This document shows, piece by piece, positions 35,619 through 43,727 of a DNA stretch of 64,000 nt; the first letter of the stretch is position 1; the number at the start of each line of letters is the position of its first letter. Made by a program: the position numbers and the translations under genes. The notes below the pieces were generated by a model. That model did not search any database. It was not told where the DNA came from and saw only the letters and a program-made list of their open reading frames with translations. Origin of the DNA: Thermococcus nautili (lineage in GTDB: Archaea; Methanobacteriota_B; Thermococci; Thermococcales; Thermococcaceae); contig NZ_CP007264.1 of assembly GCF_000585495.1 (NCBI RefSeq), positions 186,001 through 250,000 of the forward strand. Reading direction: 5' to 3'.

Positions 35619-35786
35619 TCACCTCATCAACGCGTATATTATGAGCCCTATCACGATGAAGGGCAGGAGCAGGAAAGCCAGCTTGGCGAATATTATCAGC
35701 AGGGCAAAGGGGAGGAAGGGCCAGCCGAAGCCAAATCCCCTCCTCCCGTGCATTGGACCCATTACCGGGCCGAATCCCCTCGGCAT
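35619..35786 (-). CDS. Small hydrophobic membrane protein, 55 aa
   Basis: The sequence MPRGFGPVMGPMHGRRGFGF followed by two strongly hydrophobic stretches (PFLPFALLIIFAK; LAFLLLPFIVIGLIIYAL) fits a small membrane protein. ATG 35786 follows GGTGGTGAAA. It lies between the first DUF2202 gene and the DUF4405 gene with gaps of 57 and 43 bases, in the same direction, so it is likely part of the unit. The Met/His/Gly-rich head recalls the tail of the neighbouring DUF2202 protein. Confidence 0.65.
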   Translation of the reverse strand: MPRGFGPVMGPMHGRRGFGFGWPFLPFALLIIFAKLAFLLLPFIVIGLIIYALMR

Positions 35787-35843
35787 TTTCACCACCAAAT
35801 CACGCCGTCTGCTTTAACTCTCGACGAAAAGAAATGAAAGGCT

Positions 35844-36671
35844 TCAGATGCCGAACCTTCCAAGGAATCCCCTCATCCACTTCCAGGCGTGGGCGAAGGC
35901 GTTGGTGATGGTGTTGGTTATACCGCCGTCCTGGGCGGCCTTCATCTGACCACCCATGGCGCCGTGGCCGTGGCCCATACCGCCCATACCGCCCATTCCG
36001 TGGGCCGGTGCGGAGCTTAGTATCTCGTCAACCTGGTCCTGCGGAAGCACCTGGGCGGTGTAGTTCACGCCCATCGCCTCGAGCTGGCCGACGAAGGCCC
36101 TGAGGTGGTTCTCACTGCCGGCCATGAGGTTGCTGTAGACGGTCTTGATGTCATCGTTGTCGGTCTTGGCAATCCAGTCCTCGAGGTCCTTTATGTCGGT
36201 CTCCTCGATGAGGGCACCGACCTTAAGGGCGTCCTCGGTGCTCTGGCTTCCCATCTGGACGAGCTGGTCGTAGAGCGCCTGAAGCTCCTCGTTCTGGAAG
36301 ACTCCTACCTGGTTGAGCGTGTCCGGGGCGGTCAGGTTGTACTTCTCTATGAGGCCGAGCACCATGTCCATATGGGTCTGCTCGCTCTGGGCTATGTTGT
36401 TGAATATCGGAAGGCCGGTCTCGTTGTAGAGCGTCAGGTAAACGTCCCTGGCAAGCTTCTCCTCTTCAACCATGTAGAGCAGGCCGTTAATCTCGTCCTC
36501 GCTCAGGGGTGCGTAGTAAGTGGTTAGCGTGCCCTTGAGCATGGGTGCCGTCTGGGTGCTCTGGCTCGCGTAGGGGTTGGGTCCCGGCTGACCGCGCCAC
36601 GCCGCGACTCCTCCCAGGGTCATTCCTATTAACAGGGCAATCAGCCCCAATCCAAACCACATCTTTCTCAT
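35844..36671 (-). CDS. Secreted DUF2202 ferritin-like protein with Met/His-rich tail
   Basis: 275 residues. A signal peptide (MWFGLGLIALLIGMTLGGVA) is followed by the DUF2202 four-helix domain with the ligands in EEEKLARDVYLTLY, QSEQTHMDMV, EETDIKDL and GSENHLRAF. Near the C-terminus is a run rich in Gly, Met and His (APAHGMGGMGGMGHGHG), typical of copper(I) or other soft-metal sites, and then an amphipathic helix (AHAWKWMRGFLGRFG). ATG 36671 follows GGAGGTTGAGAAC. First gene of the six-gene reverse cluster; its promoter carries a palindrome. Metal handling is inferred from the domain and tail. Confidence 0.82.
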   Translation of the reverse strand: MRKMWFGLGLIALLIGMTLGGVAAWRGQPGPNPYASQSTQTAPMLKGTLTTYYAPLSEDEINGLLYMVEEEKLARDVYLTLYNETGLPIFNNIAQSEQTHMDMVLGLIEKYNLTAPDTLNQVGVFQNEELQALYDQLVQMGSQSTEDALKVGALIEETDIKDLEDWIAKTDNDDIKTVYSNLMAGSENHLRAFVGQLEAMGVNYTAQVLPQDQVDEILSSAPAHGMGGMGGMGHGHGAMGGQMKAAQDGGITNTITNAFAHAWKWMRGFLGRFGI

Positions 36672-36690
36672 GTTCTCAACCTCCTCCATG

Positions 36691-36732
36691 TGTAACTTCA
36701 ATGTTACATATGCACGGATGGTTTATAAAGTT
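36691..36732 (-). promoter_or_regulatory. Promoter and palindromic operator of the DUF2202 cluster
   Basis: On the reverse strand a TATA box (ACTTTATAAACC, at 36720-36731) is followed about 25 bases on by the inverted repeat TGTAAC-TTCAAT-GTTACA (36691-36708), which covers the expected transcription start, so a protein bound there would block initiation. The arms are perfect. The likely binder is the ArsR-type regulator of the same cluster. Confidence 0.6.
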
Positions 36733-36872
36733 TGCGGTTATTGAGAAAGGTAACTGGGGGACCAAAAGGGAACCACTGAAAAAGTAGGGGAGACATTCTA
36801 CTCAAGGAATCCGTCAGGAAAACCCAGTGATGGTGCAACGCAGTCTAAAAAGTTGAAATTTGGAGAAAAGGA

Positions 36873-38108
36873 TTAAGCTCCGAACTTCTCGGAGCGGTTC
36901 ATGAGGTCCATCATTATCGGCACTATGTCGTGGCCCCTTATCCTGCCGAGTCCGCCACGCATGCACTCGCGCTCGCCGAAGCTCTCGGTGTGGTCTGGCC
37001 TGACGCCACCGCCGGCTATGAGAACCGGAACGGGGTCCCCGCTGTGGTTCATGACCTCGCATGGCGTGCTGTGGTCGCCGGTTATTGCTATGACCACGTC
37101 CTCGAGGTCAACGTGCTCGATGATGTAACCTATCATCCTGTCGGCCTTCTCAATCATCTCAGCCTTGAGCTTCGGGTTGTTGTCGTGGCCGGCAGCATCG
37201 GTCGGCTTGAAGTGGAGGAACACGAAGTCGTACTCCTTGAGCAGTTCGACGGTCTTCTTTGCTTTAGCCATCTCGTCGGTGTTGTACTCACCGGTTGCAC
37301 CCTCCGGCGTGTAAACGTCGAAGCCTATCGCCCTCGCAACGCCCTTGACGAGTGAGACCGCTATGACGGCTCCTGCCCTGACCTTCCACTGCTCGGTGAA
37401 CTTCATCGGAATGTTCGGGTAGGTTCCGGCTCCCCTTATCAGGAGGTAATTGGCCGGGGGCTTGCCCTCCTTCCTGCGCCTCTCGTTGATTGGGTGCTTC
37501 TCAAGAACCTCGTGGGCCTGCCTGACGAACTCCTCAAGGATTTCCGCGACCTTCTTGCTCTCCTCGTCCTCCCAGGTGAACCTGTGGGGGGGCTTTCCAG
37601 CCTCGTGGGGGTCGTTCTCGCCGACACGGTAGCCCTTGGCCATACCCTTGAGAACCAAGACCGCCCTGTGACCGGTGGCCCCAACGAAGATGAAGTCAAC
37701 CGGGAGCTTCACCTTCTCCTGAATCGCCTTCGCGAGCTCGTGGGCTTCCTCGGTGCTTATCCTTCCCGCCCTTCTGTCAACGATTATCCCGTTCTCGATT
37801 GTTGCGAAGTTAACCCTAAACGCCAAATCGTCCTCATCCAAATCCAACCCGACGCCGAGGGCCTCAAGGAAGCCCCTTCCGCGGTAGACCTTGTAGGGGT
37901 CGTAGCCGAAGATGCTCAAATGGGCCGTGTCGCTACCAGCTGGCTGGCCGGGCTTTATCGGGTCCTGCTGGCCGAGGATTCCAAGTTTCGCAAGCTTGTC
38001 CATGTTCGGGGTTTTCGCGTACTCCAGCGGGGTCTTTCCTCCAAACTCTTTAATCGGTCTGTCGCCGAGGCCGTCGAGGATTATGAGAAGTCCCTTCCTC
38101 TTCTTCAT
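36873..38108 (-). CDS. apgM: Cofactor-independent phosphoglycerate mutase, archaeal type
   Basis: 411 residues, the P. furiosus length. It interconverts 3- and 2-phosphoglycerate in glycolysis and gluconeogenesis. The alkaline-phosphatase-type metal motifs are present: LLIILDGLGDRP (with D), PAGSDTAHLSIFGYDP (the catalytic Ser in GSDTAH), HFKPTDAAGHDNNP and ITGDHSTPCEVMNHSGDPVP. The ATG at 38108 follows GGTGATAGGT. Upstream is a TATA-like TTATTAACC (on its strand) and a Thermococcales glycolytic motif overlapping the leader. Confidence 0.96.
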   Translation of the reverse strand: MKKRKGLLIILDGLGDRPIKEFGGKTPLEYAKTPNMDKLAKLGILGQQDPIKPGQPAGSDTAHLSIFGYDPYKVYRGRGFLEALGVGLDLDEDDLAFRVNFATIENGIIVDRRAGRISTEEAHELAKAIQEKVKLPVDFIFVGATGHRAVLVLKGMAKGYRVGENDPHEAGKPPHRFTWEDEESKKVAEILEEFVRQAHEVLEKHPINERRRKEGKPPANYLLIRGAGTYPNIPMKFTEQWKVRAGAVIAVSLVKGVARAIGFDVYTPEGATGEYNTDEMAKAKKTVELLKEYDFVFLHFKPTDAAGHDNNPKLKAEMIEKADRMIGYIIEHVDLEDVVIAITGDHSTPCEVMNHSGDPVPVLIAGGGVRPDHTESFGERECMRGGLGRIRGHDIVPIMMDLMNRSEKFGA

Positions 38109-38111
38109 ACC

Positions 38112-38128
38112 TATCACCGGGGGTGATT
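38112..38128 (-). promoter_or_regulatory. Thermococcales glycolytic motif (TGM) before apgM
   Basis: TATCAC-CGGGG-GTGATT matches the consensus TATCAC-N5-GTGATA in 11 of 12 half-site bases. TGM is the known binding site of the regulator Tgr/TrmBL1 in Thermococcales. Relative to apgM it lies downstream of the TATA box (TTATTAACC, near 38138-38146), the position associated with repression in the known system, and includes the GGTGAT ribosome-binding site. Confidence 0.75.
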
Positions 38129-38200
38129 AGTCGGGCCGGTTAATAAGTTTGTTGGGCAACCTTTTAAACGGCTCCCGGGAAGGTGTTCAGGGGGAGAAGA

Positions 38201-39133
38201 ATGCTTGAGTTCGCAGTATGGACGCTCTCAATAGTCATCGGAATAGCGATTCTCGTGCTTGCAGGGGACAGGCTGTCCGATAAGATAATCGAGGTCGCGA
38301 GGAAGGCCGGAATCTCGCCCCTCGTCATAAGCATTGTCCTCGTGAGCCTTTCAACCACGTTGCCGGAGATAACGACGAGTGCCCTCGCAAGCTACCAGGG
38401 CGTCAACGGAATAGCCCTTGGAAACGCCCTCGGGAGCATATTCGCCAACATCGCCCTAATCCTAGGTCTCGCTTCGATGATTAGGCCCCTGAAAGCGGGT
38501 AAATCGGCCTACGAGAACTCCCTCGTCATGCTCGCTTCCCTCGTCTTCCTAATCCTCCTCTCCCTCGACGGCACCCTCAGCCGGCTCGACGGACTTCTAC
38601 TCCTCCTTGCCTACGCGGTTTACCTCCGCTGGCTCCTCAAGAAGCACGCGAGGAGCGAGGTCGACTGGGAGCCAAGCGGAAACGTTACGGCCCTCGACTA
38701 CGTTCTCCTAATCGTCCTCGGCCTCTTCCTCGTCGGCGGTGCCGAGGCTGTAGTCTTCGGTGGCAAGAACATCGCCCAGGCCCTTGGAATCTCGGACTTC
38801 GTGATAGGGGCGACCGTCGTCGCAATCGGAACGTCCCTCCCCGAGATGACCAACGCCCTCTACGGGGCAATAAGGGAGCGCGGGAGCATAAGCGTCGGCA
38901 ACATAATCGGCGCCAACATAATGAACGCCCTCGTCGTCCTTGGAATAGCCTCCGTAATAAGGCCCATCCAGACCGGGGCTTCCGTGCTGACAATCCTCCT
39001 CGTGCTCTTCGCCATGATTCCGATGATAGTTTCGCTGAAGAGAACCGGCGGGATAGACAGGCGCGTCGGGGCGTACTTCCTCGTCCTCTACGTCGTCTAC
39101 CTCGTCCTGATTTTCTCGGGCGTGGAACTGTAA
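38201..39133 (+). CDS. Sodium/calcium exchanger-type cation antiporter
   Basis: 310 residues with about ten membrane helices. The two inverted alpha-repeats that form the ion site are visible: SLSTTLPEITTSALAS plus GNALGSIFANIALILG, and GTSLPEMTNALYGA plus GNIIGANIMNALVVLG. This fits the YrbG/CaCA family, which exchanges Ca2+ (or other cations) for Na+ or H+. ATG 38201 follows AGGGGGAGAAG; a TATA-like ACCTTTTAAACGG is near 38160. Confidence 0.9.
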   Translation: MLEFAVWTLSIVIGIAILVLAGDRLSDKIIEVARKAGISPLVISIVLVSLSTTLPEITTSALASYQGVNGIALGNALGSIFANIALILGLASMIRPLKAGKSAYENSLVMLASLVFLILLSLDGTLSRLDGLLLLLAYAVYLRWLLKKHARSEVDWEPSGNVTALDYVLLIVLGLFLVGGAEAVVFGGKNIAQALGISDFVIGATVVAIGTSLPEMTNALYGAIRERGSISVGNIIGANIMNALVVLGIASVIRPIQTGASVLTILLVLFAMIPMIVSLKRTGGIDRRVGAYFLVLYVVYLVLIFSGVEL

Positions 39134-39173
39134 GGTTTTTAAGTCCTCTCCCTTTCTTCCTTCGGTGGTGAGA

Positions 39174-39668
39174 ATGAAGGTCCTGTGGGCACCGTGGAGA
39201 ATCGAGTACATACGCTCACCCAAGCACGATGGCTGTATCTTCTGCGACTTCCCGAAGGAGAACCGGGACAAGGAGAGGCTAATCCTCTACCGCGGAAAGC
39301 ACGCCTTCGTCATAATGAACAACTACCCATACAACCCCGGCCACGTGATGGTCGCTCCCTACCGGCACGTCGCCAACTGGGAGGAGCTGACCGATGAGGA
39401 GTTGCTCGAAATTATGAAGCTCACCCAGCTCATGATTAGGGCGATAAAGAAGGCCATGAACCCGGACGGCTTCAACCTCGGCGTGAACCTCGGCAGGGTT
39501 GCCGGTGCGGGAATAGACAGCCACGTTCACCTTCACATAGTCCCGCGCTGGAACGGCGATACGAACTTCATGCCTGTAATAGCGGACACCAAGGTCATCC
39601 CCGAATCGCTTGAGGAGGCCTACGACGAGCTCAAGAGGGCCATAGAGGAAGTCGAGAGGGAAGTTTGA
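39174..39668 (+). CDS. HIT family nucleotide hydrolase/transferase
   Basis: 164 residues. The HIT motif HVHLHIVPRW gives the catalytic histidine triad; GCIFCDFP near the N-terminus adds a cysteine pair found in Fhit/HINT-like archaeal proteins, and NNYPYNPGHVMVAPYRHV is the substrate loop. Enzymes of this form act on dinucleoside polyphosphates or AMP derivatives. ATG 39174 follows CGGTGGTGAGA. A TATA-like TTTTTAAGTCC is near 39136. Confidence 0.9.
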   Translation: MKVLWAPWRIEYIRSPKHDGCIFCDFPKENRDKERLILYRGKHAFVIMNNYPYNPGHVMVAPYRHVANWEELTDEELLEIMKLTQLMIRAIKKAMNPDGFNLGVNLGRVAGAGIDSHVHLHIVPRWNGDTNFMPVIADTKVIPESLEEAYDELKRAIEEVEREV

Positions 39669-39755
39669 GCTTCCATATGGATTCTCCTTCTTCTGGCAAG
39701 CTTTTTATAGTTCCTCGTCCCCTCGTTTCTTGAGAACCCTTTGGTGGTGTCTGAG

Positions 39756-39968
39756 TTGGAGCGGAAAAGCCTTCCCTCCAGGAAGCCCCCTGTAAAGAGG
39801 GGCGAGCGCTACAAGGTTCGGATTGAAGGCCTCGGGAAGGGCGGAGACGGCATCGCCCGGATTAAGGGCTTCGTGATTTTTGTGCCGAACACCGAGGTTG
39901 GAGAAGAGGTTCAGATTGAGATAAAAAGTGTGAAGGAACGCTTTGCCTTCGGGGAGGTCGTTGGCTGA
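39756..39968 (+). CDS. Small TRAM-domain protein
   Basis: About 70 residues: KRGERYKVRIEGLGKGGDGI, then FVIFVPNTEVGEEVQIEIKSV, a single TRAM (OB-like) domain. Free-standing TRAM proteins in archaea bind RNA and act as cold-shock-like chaperones in methanogens. The start is uncertain: TTG 39756 follows the GGTGGT ribosome-binding site at 7 bases; GTG 39747 is the alternative. Confidence 0.85.
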   Translation: MERKSLPSRKPPVKRGERYKVRIEGLGKGGDGIARIKGFVIFVPNTEVGEEVQIEIKSVKERFAFGEVVG

Positions 39969-39974
39969 CCTCCC

Positions 39975-40661
39975 TCATATCTTCCTTGCCCTAATCTTGA
40001 ACTTCTTGTCGAGGGGAAGGCCCTCGAAGGGCTCGCTCCCGAGCTCTATGACCGGTATCTCGGCCTCGATTACGGACTCCTTCATACCGTGCCTGACCCG
40101 CAGCTCCCTCAGCTTGCCGTCCTGAACCTTGACCGCGAGGTACGTTCCATCCTCCGCCTCTCCCTCTAAGAGGAAGTCCTTACCGAACTCCATCGCGATT
40201 CTCTTGACGAGGGCAGGTGCGGTCTCCGGAGTTATGTGCTCGACCTCTCCCTCACTTCCGTTGAACCTAACCACCGGGCATGCCATCGAGGAGCAGAACT
40301 CCTTTATTGCCTCCGCTATGCCCTTTGCGAAGTTTTCGAGAGGTTTCCCCATAAAAGCCTCTCCAAAACCTGCCCAGCTGGCGGTTACCTTGAGCTTTCG
40401 CCCCTCCATCTTGAACGTGACCGTCAGGATTCCCTTGTCCCCTCTGAAGGTGTAGATTGCCTCCTCCCTTCCCATGCCGACGTCGAGCTCGAACTCGTAG
40501 CCGAAGTTGAAGATAAACCGCGGGACTTTGAACCTGACCCGACCGTTCTGGAAGCTCTCGAAGTACGGGAAGAACGGCAGGGTCTTTTCGGGCTCGCTGA
40601 GTATGACCTGGAGTGTCTCCCACCCGTACGGCAGTTCAACTTCAAAGCTCTTCGACTTCAC
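39975..40661 (-). CDS. Conserved hypothetical protein, possibly START/SRPBCC-like
   Basis: 228 residues of alternating strands and helices with no signal peptide or membrane span. The strand run VRFKVPRFIFNFGYEFELDV and ILTVTFKMEGRKLKVTASW recalls helix-grip (SRPBCC) folds, then a helix (AKGIAEAIKEFCSSM). No catalytic motif is evident. GTG 40661 follows GGGGTGGACAAAC. It is convergent with the TRAM gene and 65 bases from thyX, in the same direction as thyX. Function unknown. Confidence 0.65.
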   Translation of the reverse strand: MKSKSFEVELPYGWETLQVILSEPEKTLPFFPYFESFQNGRVRFKVPRFIFNFGYEFELDVGMGREEAIYTFRGDKGILTVTFKMEGRKLKVTASWAGFGEAFMGKPLENFAKGIAEAIKEFCSSMACPVVRFNGSEGEVEHITPETAPALVKRIAMEFGKDFLLEGEAEDGTYLAVKVQDGKLRELRVRHGMKESVIEAEIPVIELGSEPFEGLPLDKKFKIRARKI

Positions 40662-40726
40662 GTTTGTCCACCCCTTTTTAAATACGAAGAAAAGACAGTT
40701 GAAGGATTTTTAAAACCTACGGAATA

Positions 40727-41464
40727 TCACTCGCCGTTTGCAACTTTTTCCCACCTTTCTTTCGTCCTCTTCCAGCAACCCGGTGGCATGAGTTCCCTCT
40801 CCGGGCAGTAGCCGAGCTGAATGCAGCGCGGCCCGAGCTTTGCCCACCTTATAATCGGTCTGAGCTCGTCGTTTCTGGCAATCTCCTCCAGCATCTTCCA
40901 GGCCACTTCGCGAATCTCCCATTGAGCCCTCTCGCAGAGCCTGAGGCCAAAGAAGTGCTTCAGCTCGCGCAGGTTCATCGTTACCACTATCTTCGTCCGC
41001 ACCGCCTGGGGGAGAATGAAGCGCGCGTCCTCCTGATGAATTCCAGCTTTGTAGCTCTCCTCGTAGAGCTCGATGGCTTCGCGCATCAGCTTTTTCCATT
41101 TTTCGTAAAGCTCCGGTTTCTCCTTGATGCTCTCGGGGATTACAAAGGTCTCTTCAACATCATTTGGGTTTAGTTTTATGTATCTTTGTGACTGTTGGGT
41201 ATAACTTGCTATTCTATGACGGACAAGTTGATGCGAACAAACACGAGAACAGCCCTCAATCGAGAACGTCAGGACCGCGTGTTCAAGTATTGACTCGTGG
41301 CCGTAGCCGAGAACCCTCGGGAGGTGCATCTCAACATCCTTCTCGGTGGTTCGCTCGAAGGCCTCGCTCTCCCATTCGTCCCAGTAGCTTATGAGGGCCG
41401 ACCATGTGACGGTTTCAAGGGGCTTTTTCGTATAATTGACGAGCCTGACCCTGATTCCACTCAT
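40727..41464 (-). CDS. thyX: Flavin-dependent thymidylate synthase
   Basis: 245 residues. The ThyX motif RHRxxSxxxxSxRY is seen as RHRIASYTQQSQRY (about residues 80-93). ThyX makes dTMP from dUMP with FAD and methylene-folate or a modified folate, the main route in Thermococcales. The flavin/substrate sites in DARFILPQAVRTKIVVTMN and LRELKHFFGLR are also present. ATG 41464 follows TTGGTGATTCTCGGC. Confidence 0.96.
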   Translation of the reverse strand: MSGIRVRLVNYTKKPLETVTWSALISYWDEWESEAFERTTEKDVEMHLPRVLGYGHESILEHAVLTFSIEGCSRVCSHQLVRHRIASYTQQSQRYIKLNPNDVEETFVIPESIKEKPELYEKWKKLMREAIELYEESYKAGIHQEDARFILPQAVRTKIVVTMNLRELKHFFGLRLCERAQWEIREVAWKMLEEIARNDELRPIIRWAKLGPRCIQLGYCPERELMPPGCWKRTKERWEKVANGE

Positions 41465-41682
41465 GCCGAGAATCACCAACGGGCAAAGGTGCTCCTCCTT
41501 ATTAGGTTTGCTTTGACGCGGGGGAGTTAAAGGAGGGGTTTATTTTGGTGCCTCTTCTCGCCAGTTTAAGTCTACGTTTAGAAAGGAAGGAACGAGATGA
41601 CTTCAAATAATTTCAGGAAAACCGATGTTTTTCCGACGAAAGGGTTATTAAATTCAGGGAACAGCCTTAAACGGTGATGCAC

Positions 41683-42630
41683 ATGGTGGTTAGCCTTGCC
41701 GGAAGGGACGTTCTCTGCCTCCAGGACTTCACGAGGGAGGAGATTGAGACTATTCTCAAGACCGCCGAGATGATGAAGATTTGGAACAAGATTGGAAAGC
41801 CCCACCGCGTTCTCGAGGGCAAAACGCTCGCCATGATTTTCCAGAAGCCCTCGACCAGGACAAGGATTTCCTTCGAGGTTGGAATCTACCAGCTCGGCGG
41901 CTACGGCCTCTACCTCAACGCCAATGACCTTCAGCTCAGGCGTGGTGAGACCATCGCCGACACCGCGCGCGTCCTCAGCAGGTACGTCGACGGAATAATG
42001 GCGAGGGTCTTTGACCACAAGGACGTTGAGGACCTCGCCAAGTACGCGAGCGTCCCTGTCATCAACGGTCTGTCCGACTTCTCCCACCCGTGCCAGGCCT
42101 TAGCTGACTACCAGACCATACTCGAGAAGAAGGGCAGGATTCAGGGCCTCAAGATAGTCTACGTCGGTGACGGAAACAACGTTGCTCACTCACTTATGAT
42201 AGCCGGAACCAAGCTTGGAGCCCACGTCGTCGTTGCAACTCCCGAAGGCTACGAGCCCGACGAGAGGGTCATCAAGTGGGCCGAGCAGAACGCATCGGAG
42301 AGCGGTGGAAGCTTCGAGCTCCTCCACGACCCAGTTCAGGCCGTCAAGGACGCGGACGTCATTTACACCGACGTCTGGGCGAGCATGGGCCAGGAAGCCG
42401 AGGCCGAGGAGAGAAGGAAGATATTCCAGCCGTTCCAGGTCAACAAGGAGCTCGTCAAGCACGCCAAGCCCGACTACATCTTCATGCACTGCCTCCCCGC
42501 CCACAGGGGAGAGGAAGTTACCGACGACGTCATAGACAGCCCGAACAGCGTCGTCTTCGACCAGGCCGAGAACAGGCTCCACGCCCAGAAGGCCGTTATG
42601 GCCCTCGTCATGGGTGGAATAAAGGTTTGA
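41683..42630 (+). CDS. argF: Ornithine carbamoyltransferase
   Basis: 315 residues, the size of the P. furiosus enzyme. Carbamoyl phosphate is bound by KPSTRTRISFE, ornithine by the DVWASMGQE and HCLPAHRGEE segments; HPCQALADYQT is the other shared signature. It makes citrulline from ornithine. ATG 41683 follows ACGGTGATGCAC; a TATA-like GTTATTAAATT is near 41648. A short T-rich hairpin (AACGG-N7-CCGTT, 42660-42676) after the stop may end the transcript. Confidence 0.97.
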   Translation: MVVSLAGRDVLCLQDFTREEIETILKTAEMMKIWNKIGKPHRVLEGKTLAMIFQKPSTRTRISFEVGIYQLGGYGLYLNANDLQLRRGETIADTARVLSRYVDGIMARVFDHKDVEDLAKYASVPVINGLSDFSHPCQALADYQTILEKKGRIQGLKIVYVGDGNNVAHSLMIAGTKLGAHVVVATPEGYEPDERVIKWAEQNASESGGSFELLHDPVQAVKDADVIYTDVWASMGQEAEAEERRKIFQPFQVNKELVKHAKPDYIFMHCLPAHRGEEVTDDVIDSPNSVVFDQAENRLHAQKAVMALVMGGIKV

Positions 42631-42675
42631 AGCCCTTTTCTCTCTTTGTCCCTCTATTGAACGGTTTTTGTCCGT

Positions 42676-42759
42676 TGTGAAAGCGGGCTTTCGTAAATGG
42701 TGCAATCTATGAAAGTGAGCTTTCATAAAATGTGCAGTCTGTGAAAGTCTTGTTTCACA
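42676..42759. repeat. Three tandem 32-bp units, each with a 20-bp palindrome
   Basis: Units begin at 42676, 42708 and 42740, exactly 32 bases apart. Each opens with an imperfect or perfect palindrome of the type TRTGAAAG-N4-CTTTCRYA; the middle copy (TATGAAAG-TGAG-CTTTCATA) is perfect in 8 of 8 pairs and the third is TGTGAAA-N6-TTTCACA. Between them are 12-base linkers that themselves share GTGCARTC. The array ends about 10 bases before the promoter of the m5C methyltransferase (CCTTTTAAACCC near 42769-42780), suggesting an operator array with all sites on one face of the helix (32 bp is about three turns). Confidence 0.7.
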
Positions 42760-42797
42760 AACGGGGAACCTTTTAAACCCTCCCCCCAACTCCCCAC

Positions 42798-43727
42798 ATG
42801 CTCGAAAAGCTCTTCAGCCTCGGTTACTCCAAAACCTTCGCGGAGCGCTATTACGAGCTCTGGGGTGAGAGGGCCTTAGCTATCGCCGAGGCCATGGAAA
42901 GGCCCCTGCCGAGGTGCTTCCGCGTAAACACCCTACGAATAGAGGTTCCTAAGCTCACCAAGCTCCTCAACAAGAAGGGCTTTCAGTTTAAGAGGGTCCC
43001 CTGGGCGAGGGAGGGCTTCTGCCTGACGAGAGAACCCTTCTCAATTACCTCCACGCCCGAGTATCTGAGCGGTCTCCTCTACATCCAGGAGGCCAGCTCG
43101 ATGTATCCGCCGGTTGCCCTCGAACCAAAGCCCGGTGAAACCGTTGCGGACATGGCCTCCGCCCCGGGCGGAAAGACGAGCTATTTGGCCCAGCTGATGG
43201 AAAACGAGGGCATTATCTACGCCTTCGACGTCGGTGAGGACAGGCTGAAGGAGACCCGCTTAAACCTCTCGCGCCTCGGCGTTACGAACACCGTTCTCTT
43301 CCACCGCTCTTCGCTCTACATAGACGAGCTCGGCGTTGAGTTTGACAAAATCCTCCTCGATGCACCGTGCACCGGCTCGGGGACGATACACAAGAACCCC
43401 GAGCGGAAAGCTAACAGGACGATGGAAGATGTTAAGTTCTGCCAGAACCTCCAGATGAAAATGCTTGAGAAGGCCTTGAGCGTCCTCAGGAAGGGCGGAA
43501 TTCTGGTCTACTCCACCTGCTCGCTCGAGCCGGAGGAGAACGAGTTCGTAATCCAGTGGGTTCTCGATAACTTTGACGTCGAGCTGCTTCCCCTCCGCTA
43601 CGGCGAACCTGCCTTAACGAAGCCCTTCGGAATCGAGCTGAGCGAGGAAATAAAGAAGGCGAGGCGCTTTTACCCCGACAGACACGGGACGAGCGGTTTC
43701 TTCGTCGCGAAGCTCAGGAAGCTTTAG
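42798..43727 (+). CDS. NOL1/NOP2/Sun-type RNA m5C methyltransferase
   Basis: 309 residues. SAM-binding motif I is VADMASAPGGKTSYLAQLM, the catalytic and helper cysteines are in LLDAPCTGSGTIHKNP and VYSTCSLEPEENE, so it makes 5-methylcytosine in tRNA or rRNA. Length and lack of an N-terminal PUA domain resemble archaeal Trm4-like proteins. Transcription starts close to the ATG (TATA box at about 42770-42779), just after the 3 x 32 bp array. Its 3' end overlaps by 14 bases the next gene on the opposite strand. Confidence 0.92.
   Translation: MLEKLFSLGYSKTFAERYYELWGERALAIAEAMERPLPRCFRVNTLRIEVPKLTKLLNKKGFQFKRVPWAREGFCLTREPFSITSTPEYLSGLLYIQEASSMYPPVALEPKPGETVADMASAPGGKTSYLAQLMENEGIIYAFDVGEDRLKETRLNLSRLGVTNTVLFHRSSLYIDELGVEFDKILLDAPCTGSGTIHKNPERKANRTMEDVKFCQNLQMKMLEKALSVLRKGGILVYSTCSLEPEENEFVIQWVLDNFDVELLPLRYGEPALTKPFGIELSEEIKKARRFYPDRHGTSGFFVAKLRKL

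Noticed and set aside
42676-42759. CRISPR array
   Set aside because: Only three units with 12-base linkers that are themselves similar; no unique spacers and no cas gene. The pattern fits an operator array.
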